Source: an uncultured Clostridia bacterium
GTDB taxonomy: Bacteria; Bacillota; Clostridia; Christensenellales; UBA3700
Reading direction: 5' to 3'
Assembly (NCBI GenBank): GCA_947176115.1
Contig: CAMWPK010000078.1
Coordinates: forward strand, 1-7,027
Length of the DNA: 7,027 nucleotides
A program made the translations under genes and the position numbers. Below are positions 1 to 6,793 of the stretch, piece by piece. How positions within the stretch are numbered: position 1 is the first letter of the stretch; each line of letters opens with the position of its first letter. The notes under the pieces were generated by a model. It had not been told where the DNA came from. It saw only the letters and a list, made by a program, of their open reading frames with translations, and searched no databases.

Positions 1-100
1 CCCTTTCTAAATTCAAAGAACAAGCGGCCCTGTCTGATAAAAAAACTTTCTTAAATTAGTAAGCTCAAACACTCAATTGCAACAGTCAGAAATCGAATTA
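1..100. other. Left flank, no assignable gene
   Basis: No complete gene fits here. Plus-strand frame 3 is open from the window edge to a TAG at 57-59 and would read as an 18-residue tail (ending KKTFLN), so the C-terminus of a gene lying to the left is possible. Frame 1 is also open, to a TAA at 52-54, so openness alone proves nothing. If the tail is real, it converges on the minus-strand peptidase gene that stops at 101. Downstream of that gene on the minus strand there is a run of seven T (plus-strand A at 38-44), but no GC-rich stem precedes it, so I do not call a terminator. Confidence 0.3.
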
Positions 101-1240
101 TTATGCCGTATAATTTATAGTATAATAACTATGTATAGTGGCATTTGATACTATTATCTCAGTATATGTTTTATCAAAACGTTCCCATCCCATATGACAT
201 AAAAACGTATCTTTTGCTTTATTGTATCCATACGCAACAACTGCGTGATATTTTTCAGAACTCCCAGAAGACAAGGGGGTTTGAGAATAACTTGTCATAC
301 ATATTATAGTAGGATAACCTCCGTTGATATGTTTGCGTGGTGTTGCGTGAGTGTAAAGTATTGAACCATATGCATGTTTTACCTTATTTCTTAAGCTAAC
401 TGAACATTCATTCTTTAGATAATCTTTCATTGTTTCTTGTATTTCATATCCTGCCATTGGATAACCTTTACCTTCGTCTGCAATATTTAAAATCGTATGC
501 ATATAATTATCAAACAAAAGATCATGCAATTTGTTATTTGTACCTTCTACATCCTTATATTTTTCATTAGTTATGAAACCGTCGTCAATATATTCATCAA
601 AGTATCCTAATAAAATTGATATAGCAACAAGTCCGCAAGTTCCATAAAAATTATCAGGAAAGTATCTCAAATTTCTGAAATAATTATCGTTATTTATAAC
701 CGTAAACCCATCTACCGTATGGGTTTTATTTCTATCCGGGTTTTTAGGAAAATCAGCAAATGGCTCTACTTCAGTTCTCTCTATGTAAGCGCTATAGTCA
801 AGCATATATGCGCCAATCACTTGGTCGTAACCAATATCCTCATTTTTTACCAAATCAATAATTTGTTCCCCTTCAATACAATAGTAATTTCCTATACCTC
901 CATAATATATTTCATGAGAGTAGTGTTCTGCAAATAAAGAATTGGTTTTGTATGAACCTTCAATAAATACTCTAGCATCCTCATTGACACTATATATAGC
1001 ATACCCGCCAGGATTTAACTCATAAACAACAAATTGATTACCTGCAAAATCTGTTATGTCCGTTTCCTTTGATACACTATGTCTTTCAAGCATGAAGTCA
1101 TCAATCGTTTCATATTTATAAGAAACAAAATCACTTACAGTCGTTTCTTCTGCAAAAGCTACGGCAAATGTTTGACTTGTCACGCATAACAACATAACAA
1201 TAACAAATATTATTACACTTTTTTTAATTTTACTTTTCAT
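101..1240 (-). CDS. Secreted papain-fold cysteine peptidase-like protein (C10/C39-like)
   Basis: This is a 379-residue protein. Residues 1-30 form a signal peptide: a lysine-rich N-terminus, a hydrophobic core at about 8-21, and a probable cleavage after A30 (VAFA|EE). Residues 35-160 resemble a propeptide or inhibitory domain: the GGYAIYSV segment near 78 recalls the propeptide of streptopain-type peptidases. The catalytic-type core starts near 198 with YGTCGLVAISILLGYFDEY, giving C202 as candidate nucleophile at the head of a helix. H332 in KYHAVVAYGYN is the candidate general base. A following FLCHMGW strand (347-352) matches the usual third-residue region, but H349 sits where relatives commonly carry Asn, so activity is uncertain. 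The start is fixed by AAGGAG nine bases upstream. Its ATG overlaps the TGA of the upstream membrane-protein gene (ATGA), implying translational coupling. Family placement is by motif only; substrate is unknown. Confidence 0.72.
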   Translation of the reverse strand: MKSKIKKSVIIFVIVMLLCVTSQTFAVAFAEETTVSDFVSYKYETIDDFMLERHSVSKETDITDFAGNQFVVYELNPGGYAIYSVNEDARVFIEGSYKTNSLFAEHYSHEIYYGGIGNYYCIEGEQIIDLVKNEDIGYDQVIGAYMLDYSAYIERTEVEPFADFPKNPDRNKTHTVDGFTVINNDNYFRNLRYFPDNFYGTCGLVAISILLGYFDEYIDDGFITNEKYKDVEGTNNKLHDLLFDNYMHTILNIADEGKGYPMAGYEIQETMKDYLKNECSVSLRNKVKHAYGSILYTHATPRKHINGGYPTIICMTSYSQTPLSSGSSEKYHAVVAYGYNKAKDTFLCHMGWERFDKTYTEIIVSNATIHSYYTINYTA

Positions 1241-1740
1241 ACATTTTTTCTCCTTAAAATTTGTTTTATAAATATTATTACCGTTGCCACTCCGATTACT
1301 ATAGCCACAATGAAATTTATATTGACAAATATAGAACTCTTATATAGCCAATACACACCCGACTGTAGAGATCTTTCAGTTTCCATAATATCTATTCTGT
1401 ACCAAAACCCTGCAGATTGTCCAAAAGTCAAATACCTATTAAGAGGCGGACATGCAATAGCATTAGGTAAGGAAAACAATCTAAACGTAACAGCCAAAGA
1501 CACAATCATTATTAAACTTGAAATTATAATGAAGATACGGAATTTGGTATCTTTTTTTATTAGGCAGTACAATATCACCGCAATAAGAATTAGAAACAGA
1601 ATTACTTCTATGACCGCAAAGTACCCTGTAATATATTTATGTCCGATTGTAAAATAGCCCGCAAGTATCTCTGATATCGCCATAATCATAAATAAAAGAG
1701 GAACTATCCACCACAAATTACTTTTCAAAATTCTATTCAT
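1237..1740 (-). CDS. Small four-helix membrane protein, function unknown
   Basis: I do not recognise this 167-residue protein. Hydrophobic segments lie at about residues 11-30, 38-60, 69-90 and 137-158, so four membrane spans are likely. A 46-residue polar loop between helices 3 and 4 contains a CPP motif (97-99) and aromatic residues. The C-terminus is basic (ILRRKNV). It is the first gene of a two-gene minus-strand unit: its TGA overlaps the ATG of the secreted peptidase-like gene. That arrangement suggests a shared role, such as a membrane partner or protector for the exported protein, but this is inference from context alone. It has no recognisable ABC, CAAX-protease or two-component motif. 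The coding sequence is AT-rich like its partner and unlike leuS and serS. Confidence 0.75.
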   Translation of the reverse strand: MNRILKSNLWWIVPLLFMIMAISEILAGYFTIGHKYITGYFAVIEVILFLILIAVILYCLIKKDTKFRIFIIISSLIMIVSLAVTFRLFSLPNAIACPPLNRYLTFGQSAGFWYRIDIMETERSLQSGVYWLYKSSIFVNINFIVAIVIGVATVIIFIKQILRRKNV

Positions 1741-1742
1741 AA

Positions 1743-1749
1743 CTCCCCC
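1743..1749 (-). promoter_or_regulatory. Unusual G-run ribosome binding site of the membrane-protein gene
   Basis: On the minus strand the sequence GGGGGAG lies only two bases before the ATG at 1740. GGAG itself would be too close. Pairing through GGGGG, with one G-U wobble to the anti-Shine-Dalgarno, gives a four-base gap. This is the only purine-rich site near the chosen start, and the next in-frame ATG would remove most of the first membrane helix. Confidence 0.55.
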
Positions 1750-1765
1750 AATAAATTATTCTTTT

Positions 1766-1794
1766 AATATATACTATGTCAAGTAATCTGTCAA
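1766..1794 (-). promoter_or_regulatory. Sigma-A promoter for the membrane protein / peptidase unit
   Basis: On the minus strand, a perfect -35 TTGACA (1789-1794) is followed by exactly 17 bases and a -10 TATATT (1766-1771, 5 of 6 match). Transcription would start near 1759, leaving a 5' leader of about 20 bases before the ATG at 1740. The -35 box is one copy of a direct repeat. Confidence 0.75.
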
Positions 1795-1797
1795 GTA
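1777..1797. repeat. Direct repeat TACTTGACA x2, 12-bp period, over the minus-strand promoter
   Basis: On the minus strand TACTTGACA occurs at 1789-1797 and again at 1777-1785, separated by GAT. The upstream copy supplies the -35 box. The second copy lies inside the -35/-10 spacer and has no good -10 at 17 bases. It may be an operator half-site for a regulator, a second weak promoter, or a local duplication. Confidence 0.5.
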
Positions 1798-1825
1798 AGT
1801 CGATATGCGATATAAAATAAATCAG

Positions 1826-1854
1826 TTGACAAAAAATATATAGAGATATATTAT
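1826..1854 (+). promoter_or_regulatory. Sigma-A promoter of leuS
   Basis: A perfect -35 TTGACA (1826-1831) is followed by a 17-base spacer and a -10 TATTAT (1849-1854, 5 of 6). The predicted start is near 1861, so the leader before the leuS ATG is only about 28 bases, too short for a T-box or attenuator. The two divergent -35 boxes are 31 bases apart and face away from each other. Confidence 0.8.
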
Positions 1855-1888
1855 ATATATAATAATTTATAAATATTTTGGAGCGATT

Positions 1889-4327
1889 ATGAATTTTATC
1901 GACGTAGAGAAAAAATGGCAAAAAAAATGGGCGGATACCAAGCTCTATTCCTTTGACAAGACAAAAATCAAAGATAAATATTACGTGCTTGAGATGTTCT
2001 CCTACCCTTCGGGCGCGAAATTGCACGCAGGTCACTGGTACAACTACGGACCGTCGGACAGCTTTGCTCGCTTTATGAGAATGAACGGCAAAGAGGTATT
2101 CCAACCTATGGGCTTCGACGCTTTCGGTCTTCCTGCGGAAAACTACGCTATCAAGTCGGGTATTCACCCGCAAGATTCCACGCTCAAAAATATAGCCACT
2201 ATGGAAAATCAGCTCCAAGCCATGGGCGCGTCATTCGATTGGGACTATGAGATAAAGACGTGTATGCCCGACTATTACAAATGGACGCAGTGGATATTCT
2301 TGCAACTTTATAAGAACGGATTGGCTTATCGCAAAGAAGCTCCCGTCAACTGGTGCCCTTCTTGCAACACCGTACTTGCCAACGAACAAGTCGTAGACGG
2401 CGCATGCGAGAGATGCTCAACTACCGTCATAAGAAAGAACCTCACGCAATGGTTCTTCAAAATAACCAAGTACGCCGAAGAGCTTTTGCAAGGTCTTGAC
2501 ACTATAGACTGGCCGGAAAAGACAAAAGCTATGCAACGCAACTGGATAGGCAAATCTACCGGCGGAGAGATAGATTTCAAATGCGAGAGCGGAGATACCT
2601 TTAGCGTATTTACCACGAGAGCGGATACGGTATTCGGCGTATCCTACGTCATACTCGCTCCCGAACATCCGCTAGTCGATAAGATTACCACGAAAGAGCA
2701 ACTTGCCGAGGTAAAGGCATATAAAGAGAATTGCGCAAAGATTTCCGAGATTGACAGAATGTCTACCACGAGAGAAAAGACGGGCGCATTCACGGGCGCG
2801 TACTGTATCAATCCCGTCAACGGCGAGAGAGTGCCAATCTGGATAGGCGATTACGTACTCTACTCCTACGGCACGGGCGCGGTAATGGGCGTAGGCGCTC
2901 ACGACGAAAGAGATTACGACTTCGCAAAGAAATTTAATTTGCAGATACGCAGAGTTATCAAGTCAAAGGACGGCTCCAACGACGACCTGCCATTCTGCGA
3001 ATACGGCGTAATTTGCAATACGAATACGCAATTCGACGGAATGACTTCGGAAGAAGGCAAGGTAGCAATCGTCAAGTGGCTTGAGAGCAAAAAGCAAGGA
3101 CAACTCAAGACCAATTACAGACTGCGCGACTGGCTGATCTCGCGTCAAAGATATTGGGGCGCGCCGATACCTATCGTCTATTGCGACAAGTGCGGAGAAG
3201 TAGCGGTACCCGAAAAGGACTTGCCGGTATCTCTTCCCTACAACGTGGAATTTAAGCCCAACGGTAAATCCCCGCTTGCAAGTTGCGAAGAATTTATCAA
3301 CACGACCTGCCCTAAGTGCGGTGGCAAAGCAAGACGCGATCCCGACACTATGGACACGTTCGTATGTTCGAGCTGGTATTACCTTAGATACCCAGACGCT
3401 CACAACGACAAAATGGCGTTCGACCCTGAAATTATAAATAAAATGCTTCCTGTAGACAAGTATATCGGCGGAGCTGAACACGCATGTATGCACCTGCTTT
3501 ACGCGCGTTTCTTCACCAAGGCGCTAAGAGATATGGGTTATCTCAAATTCGACGAACCTTTCAAGTCGTTGATACACCAAGGCACGATACTTGGCACGGA
3601 CGGCTTTAAGATGTCTAAGTCAAGAGGCAACGTCATCTCCCCCGACGATTACGTGAGCAAGTTCGGTTCTGACGCGTTCAGACTGTATCTAATGTTTGGT
3701 TTTAGCTACGTCGAGGGCGGTCCTTGGAGCGCAAACGGTATGGAATCTATCGTCAAGTTCTTAGAGAGAGTGGAGAGAATAGTCGATAAAGCTATTGCTC
3801 TCAACAATAAAAACCAGCAGATGGGCGCCAACGAAAAAGCTCTCAACTATACCCGCAACTATACCATAAAAAGAGTAAGCGAAGATATGAAAGCATTCTC
3901 TTTCAACACGGCGGTTGCGAGAATCATGGAGTACGTCAACGAACTCTACAAATACGACAACATACCGACAGAGAAAAACGCAAGTTTCTTCAAGGCTTGC
4001 ATAAGCGACTTGATTTTGTTGCTTGCTCCCCTCGTACCGCATATCGCGGAAGAACTCAACGAGAAAATGGGCGGTAAGTATTCCGTATTTGATATGACGA
4101 CGTATCCGCTATGCGACGAAAATGCGCTTGTAAAAGACGAATACGAACTCGCAGTGCAAATCAACAGCCGTATGAAAGCAAAGATTGTCGTACCTAGCGA
4201 CGCCGACAACAAGGCTATTGAAAACATAGCGATGCAAAACGATGCCGTAAAGACGGCAATCGGCGGTATGCAAGTCGTCAAAGTCATAGTCATACCCAAA
4301 AGACTTGTGAATATAGTGTGCAAGTGA
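1889..4327 (+). CDS. leuS: Leucyl-tRNA synthetase
   Basis: This class I aminoacyl-tRNA synthetase charges tRNA-Leu in the cytoplasm. At 812 residues it is near the size of short bacterial LeuRS. The nucleotide-binding HIGH motif is HAGH at 46-49 in YPSGAKLHAGHW. KMSKS is at 574-578. A zinc-type knob has CPSC (156-159) and CERC (173-176), and a second CxxC pair lies at 432-435 and 474-477. The CP1 editing domain (about 224-415) carries the threonine-rich TTRADTVFG (242-250) and GTGAVMGVGAHDERD (328-342) with the conserved Asp at D339. The catalytic-core signature DTMDTFVCSSWYYLRY is at 486-501. The anticodon-binding helical region and a C-terminal domain (about 750-812) follow. Two usually conserved prolines in the editing pocket are replaced (TTRAD, VGAHD). 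GGAG five bases before the ATG fixes the start. Identity is secure. Confidence 0.98.
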   Translation: MNFIDVEKKWQKKWADTKLYSFDKTKIKDKYYVLEMFSYPSGAKLHAGHWYNYGPSDSFARFMRMNGKEVFQPMGFDAFGLPAENYAIKSGIHPQDSTLKNIATMENQLQAMGASFDWDYEIKTCMPDYYKWTQWIFLQLYKNGLAYRKEAPVNWCPSCNTVLANEQVVDGACERCSTTVIRKNLTQWFFKITKYAEELLQGLDTIDWPEKTKAMQRNWIGKSTGGEIDFKCESGDTFSVFTTRADTVFGVSYVILAPEHPLVDKITTKEQLAEVKAYKENCAKISEIDRMSTTREKTGAFTGAYCINPVNGERVPIWIGDYVLYSYGTGAVMGVGAHDERDYDFAKKFNLQIRRVIKSKDGSNDDLPFCEYGVICNTNTQFDGMTSEEGKVAIVKWLESKKQGQLKTNYRLRDWLISRQRYWGAPIPIVYCDKCGEVAVPEKDLPVSLPYNVEFKPNGKSPLASCEEFINTTCPKCGGKARRDPDTMDTFVCSSWYYLRYPDAHNDKMAFDPEIINKMLPVDKYIGGAEHACMHLLYARFFTKALRDMGYLKFDEPFKSLIHQGTILGTDGFKMSKSRGNVISPDDYVSKFGSDAFRLYLMFGFSYVEGGPWSANGMESIVKFLERVERIVDKAIALNNKNQQMGANEKALNYTRNYTIKRVSEDMKAFSFNTAVARIMEYVNELYKYDNIPTEKNASFFKACISDLILLLAPLVPHIAEELNEKMGGKYSVFDMTTYPLCDENALVKDEYELAVQINSRMKAKIVVPSDADNKAIENIAMQNDAVKTAIGGMQVVKVIVIPKRLVNIVCK

Positions 4328-4332
4328 GAAGA

Positions 4333-4367
4333 TAAGAGATAAGAAATAAGAGATAAAAAATAAGAAA
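4333..4367 (+). repeat. Heptanucleotide tandem repeat TAAGARA after leuS
   Basis: Five consecutive 7-base units read TAAGAGA, TAAGAAA, TAAGAGA, TAAAAAA, TAAGAAA. The array starts six bases after the leuS stop codon region. Because the period is 7 and each unit begins with TAA, the tract puts stop codons in all three plus frames. Confidence 0.8.
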
Positions 4368-4378
4368 TAAATTTATAG
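4352..4378 (+). repeat. 27-bp direct repeat, copy 1 (leuS-serS gap)
   Basis: A 27-base A-rich string starting GATAAAAAATAAG and ending TTTATAG is perfectly repeated 138 bases downstream at 4490-4516. It contains the last units of the heptanucleotide tract. The sequences following the two copies differ. Confidence 0.85.
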
Positions 4379-4484
4379 GGCTCTGGAAAAGCTCTAAAAA
4401 ATAATAGAGGCTTGAATTAAGTAAGCGCGAGAAAGCTTGCGTAAGCGATTTACGTGATAAGAAGGATACGCAATGCAGGCGTAT
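4376..4484 (+). other. Three small hairpins in the leuS-serS gap
   Basis: Three inverted repeats lie between the 27-bp repeat copies. TAGGGCT/AGCTCTA (4376-4382 with 4390-4396) has one G-U pair and a 7-base loop. CGCGAG/CTTGCG (4426-4431 with 4436-4441) has one G-U pair and a 4-base loop, and is flanked by two copies of GTAAGCG 20 bases apart. ATACGC/GCGTAT (4466-4471 with 4479-4484) is perfect with a 7-base loop. None is followed by a T-run on the plus strand, so none is a convincing terminator, and no T-box consensus is present. I see no good promoter for serS in this gap. Confidence 0.5.
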
Positions 4485-4489
4485 ATAGT

Positions 4490-4516
4490 GATAAAAAATA
4501 AGAAATAAATTTATAG
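4490..4516 (+). repeat. 27-bp direct repeat, copy 2 (leuS-serS gap)
   Basis: This is identical over 27 bases to 4352-4378. It lies about 50 bases before the serS start. The duplication of an intergenic, non-coding string around three hairpins suggests slippage or a small repetitive element rather than a gene remnant. Confidence 0.85.
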
Positions 4517-4566
4517 AGTTTTGAGTTGAGCGACACGAGAACTCGACGAGAAACTCGGAGGACAAT

Positions 4567-5829
4567 ATGTTAGACCTTAAATTCGTATGTGAAAACATTG
4601 AAGAAGTAAAGCAAAGATTGGCTCATAGAAGCGGTAAGTTTGACCTAGCAGGTCTTAGCGAACTTGCAAGCGAAAGAAAGAACCTCATTCAAGACGGCGA
4701 AACAAAGAAAGCCACCAAGAATGCCGTGTCCAAGCAAATCCCCTCTCTCAAGGGCGACGAAAAGACGGCTAAAATCGCTGAGATGAAAGAGCTTGGCGAG
4801 CAGATAAAGGCAATAGATACAAGACTAAATGAAGTGGAGAGCAAAATTAGCGAAATAATGCTGACTATCCCCAACTTGCCTAATAAGGAAGTGCCTATCG
4901 GTAGCGACAGCGACGACAACGTCGAAGTGAGAAAATGGGGCGAGCCTACCAAGTTTGACTTCGAGCCAAAAGCTCACTGGGATATTGCCGAAGAAAAAGA
5001 CCTATGCGACTGGCCGAGAGCAAGCAAGATTTCCGGCGCAAGATTTACCGTATACAAAGGTCTTGGCGCAAGATTGGAAAGAGCGATTTACAACTTTATG
5101 CTTGACACTCATATCTCCAATGGATATACGGAGATTTTTCCGCCGTATATGGTCAACAAAAACGCAATGATTGGCACGGGACAACTCCCCAAATTCGCCG
5201 AAGATATGTATTACGTAAACAACGAAGGTCAAGACTTTTACCTCGTTCCGACGGCAGAAGTACCCGTCACCAACTTACATAGAGAAGAGATACTCCCCTA
5301 TGACGCTTTGCCAATCAAATACTGCGCGTACACCGCTTGTTTTAGAGGCGAAGCAGGTAGCGCCGGCAGAGATACCAGAGGTCTTATCCGTCAACACCAA
5401 TTCAACAAAGTCGAACTCGTCAAATTTACCACGCCGGAAACCAGCTACGCAGAACTTGAGCATTTGACCAACTCCGCCGAAAAAATTTTGCAACTCCTTG
5501 GCATACCGTATAGAGTTGTTTGCCTTTGCACGGGCGACTTGGGCTTTGGTTCGGCAAAGACGTACGACATAGAAGTATGGATGCCGTCCTATAACAGATA
5601 CGTAGAAATCTCTTCTTGCTCGGACTACGAGGACTTCCAAGCCAGACGCGCAAGTATAAGATACAGAGATAAGGACGGCAAGGTGAAACTTGTGCATACC
5701 CTCAACGGTAGCGGTCTTGCAGTAGGCAGAACTACCGCCGCTATTCTCGAAAACTTCCAACAAGCCGACGGAAGTATAGTAATACCTGAAGTATTGATAA
5801 AATACATGGGTATAGACAAAATTCAATAA
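4567..5829 (+). CDS. serS: Seryl-tRNA synthetase
   Basis: This class II synthetase charges tRNA-Ser (and tRNA-Sec where present). At 420 residues it has the normal bacterial length. Residues 1-100 form the long two-helix coiled-coil arm that reads the tRNA-Ser long variable arm; they are rich in Lys/Glu with heptad-like spacing. Class II motif 1 lies at about 176-197. The serine-binding TxE loop is in LVPTAEVPVTNLH (226-238). Motif 2 is ACFRGEAGSAGRDTRGLIRQ (257-276) with the conserved FRxExG and following QHQFNKVE. Motif 3 is LNGSGLAVGRTTAAILENFQ (379-398) with the ATP-binding Arg388. GGAGG five bases before the ATG fixes the start. It follows leuS by 239 bases on the same strand without an evident promoter of its own, so read-through from leuS is possible. 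No T-box leader is visible. Confidence 0.98.
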   Translation: MLDLKFVCENIEEVKQRLAHRSGKFDLAGLSELASERKNLIQDGETKKATKNAVSKQIPSLKGDEKTAKIAEMKELGEQIKAIDTRLNEVESKISEIMLTIPNLPNKEVPIGSDSDDNVEVRKWGEPTKFDFEPKAHWDIAEEKDLCDWPRASKISGARFTVYKGLGARLERAIYNFMLDTHISNGYTEIFPPYMVNKNAMIGTGQLPKFAEDMYYVNNEGQDFYLVPTAEVPVTNLHREEILPYDALPIKYCAYTACFRGEAGSAGRDTRGLIRQHQFNKVELVKFTTPETSYAELEHLTNSAEKILQLLGIPYRVVCLCTGDLGFGSAKTYDIEVWMPSYNRYVEISSCSDYEDFQARRASIRYRDKDGKVKLVHTLNGSGLAVGRTTAAILENFQQADGSIVIPEVLIKYMGIDKIQ

Positions 5830-5832
5830 TTT

Positions 5833-6699
5833 ATGAATATTACTCTCCGCAAAAAGTCCAATAGGCTTGAGCCTAAGTCTTCCCAAAAAAGAATTTGGGA
5901 GCTGGATTTTCTGCGGGGAGTTTGCGTTTTGCTAATGGTCTTTGACCATTTTATGTACGACATAGCCGATTTGTTCGATACGGCATGGATAGCCACCGGC
6001 AAAGAGAGCGTGATTCAAATCGTACGTCTTGCGCAAGCGTACATCAACGCGTCTACTCTGCGCGCCACTACCCAAAATATTGTAGTATGGATATTCGCCT
6101 TGCTATGCGGTATATCTTGCTCCTTCTCTCGCAGTAATCTAAAAAGAGGCGTACAGGCAAGTATTATCGCAGGTATTATCACTATCGTGTCGTATTATAT
6201 GGGCGTCGATATAAAATTCGGCATACTGCATATGTTTGCATTCTCAATATTACTTTGGTGGCTGATAGATACGATTTGCTGTCACAACAAAATGATTACC
6301 GCAGGCGTATGTCTGTTTGTCGGCGTTATGATAATTACAATGAACCAAGGCTTTATGGCGACTTACGAAAGCAATATGCGCGCTTTTAGCGACGACAATC
6401 ATTTGTATTTTATCGGTGAATTTATGCTCGGCGATAAACCGAATTTTTTCTCAGGTGATTATTACCCGATATTCCCCACCACCGGATATATGCTCATTGG
6501 CGCAACGCTCGGCGTATTGATATATCCCAAGAAAAAATCTCTCTTACCGCACCTAGGCAAGTACGACTGGTATAAGCCTTTCTCTTTCTGGGGTAAGATA
6601 GCAATTTGGGTGTACGCGCTACACCAAGTAGTCGTGGTAGTGCTTCTTGCGCTCATTAGCTTTATATTTATTACGCCAGGAGATTTTGTAATAATATAA
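5833..6699 (+). CDS. DUF1624 / HGSNAT-like multispanning membrane protein
   Basis: This 288-residue integral membrane protein matches the DUF1624 family, related to the catalytic domain of heparan-alpha-glucosaminide N-acetyltransferase. Bacterial members are presumed acyl transferases acting across the membrane, but their substrates are mostly unknown. Visible hallmarks are WELDFLRGVCVLLMVFDHFMYD (22-43; Arg28 and D38-H39), FALLCGISCSFSRSNLKRG (88-106), FGILHMFAFSILL (129-141), YYPIFPTTGYMLIGATLG (210-227) and WVYALHQ (259-265). About seven hydrophobic segments lie near 28-48, 82-99, 107-125, 129-150, 153-172, 213-231 and 254-282. The ATG sits three bases after the serS TAA, in the same frame and with no Shine-Dalgarno, so translation probably depends on coupling to serS. 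The stop codon lies inside a 13-bp inverted repeat, and the final residues (FVII) may be element-derived. Confidence 0.85.
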   Translation: MNITLRKKSNRLEPKSSQKRIWELDFLRGVCVLLMVFDHFMYDIADLFDTAWIATGKESVIQIVRLAQAYINASTLRATTQNIVVWIFALLCGISCSFSRSNLKRGVQASIIAGIITIVSYYMGVDIKFGILHMFAFSILLWWLIDTICCHNKMITAGVCLFVGVMIITMNQGFMATYESNMRAFSDDNHLYFIGEFMLGDKPNFFSGDYYPIFPTTGYMLIGATLGVLIYPKKKSLLPHLGKYDWYKPFSFWGKIAIWVYALHQVVVVVLLALISFIFITPGDFVII

Positions 6700-6718
6700 T
6701 GGACGCATTATATTATTA
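6689..6718. repeat. 13-bp inverted repeat over the stop codon of the membrane-protein gene
   Basis: TAATAATATAATG (6689-6701) is perfectly complementary to CATTATATTATTA (6706-6718), with a 4-base loop GACG. The TAA stop at 6697-6699 is inside the left arm. It appears to be the first palindrome of the array that follows, separated from the next by ATGAA. It is too AT-rich and lacks the T-run of a normal terminator. Confidence 0.8.
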
Positions 6719-6723
6719 ATGAA

Positions 6724-6793
6724 ATTTTGCCTAAGGCAAAATGAAATTATTAACTGCGTTAATAATGAAATTCCGCTTTCAGCGAAATGAAAT
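6724..6793. repeat. Left palindrome array: three mini-hairpins with GAA spacers
   Basis: Three adjacent palindromes, each starting ATT and ending AAT or AAAT, are separated by exactly GAA. Hairpin 1 is ATTTTGCC-TAA-GGCAAAAT (6724-6742, 8 bp perfect). Hairpin 2 is ATTATTAAC-TGC-GTTAATAAT (6746-6766, 9 bp perfect). Hairpin 3 is ATTCCGCT-TTC-AGCGAAAT (6770-6788, 7 of 8 pairs with one C-A mismatch). All loops are three bases. The stems differ in sequence, so this is repetition of architecture rather than of sequence. A final GAAAT leads into the terminator. Confidence 0.85.

Noticed and set aside
3..59. C-terminal end of a plus-strand gene entering from the left
   Set aside because: Eighteen residues are too few to identify, and a second frame is equally open, so it is mentioned only in the flank entry.
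1310..1657. 115-residue plus-strand frame
   Set aside because: It is a shadow of the four-helix membrane-protein gene, which has the better start signals, promoter and topology.
1741..1888. T-box or riboswitch upstream of leuS
   Set aside because: The promoter places the transcript start about 28 bases before the ATG, leaving no room. No consensus elements.
1733..2218. 161-residue minus-strand open frame over the leuS start
   Set aside because: It lies antisense to the highly conserved N-terminus of leuS, has no ribosome site, and has low-complexity shadow-like composition.
2963..3493. 176-residue minus-strand open frame inside leuS
   Set aside because: It is antisense to conserved LeuRS motifs. 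The openness follows from codon bias of leuS.
4376..4396. leuS terminator
   Set aside because: The 7-bp stem has a G-U pair and is followed by A-rich sequence, not a T-run, on the plus strand.
4290..4598. 102-residue minus-strand frame with hydrophobic repeats
   Set aside because: The repeated INLFLIFY peptides arise from the 27-bp A-rich DNA repeat read antisense. No start signals.
5275..5886. 203-residue minus-strand open frame over serS
   Set aside because: It is antisense to motifs 2 and 3 of serS, with no recognisable domain or promoter.
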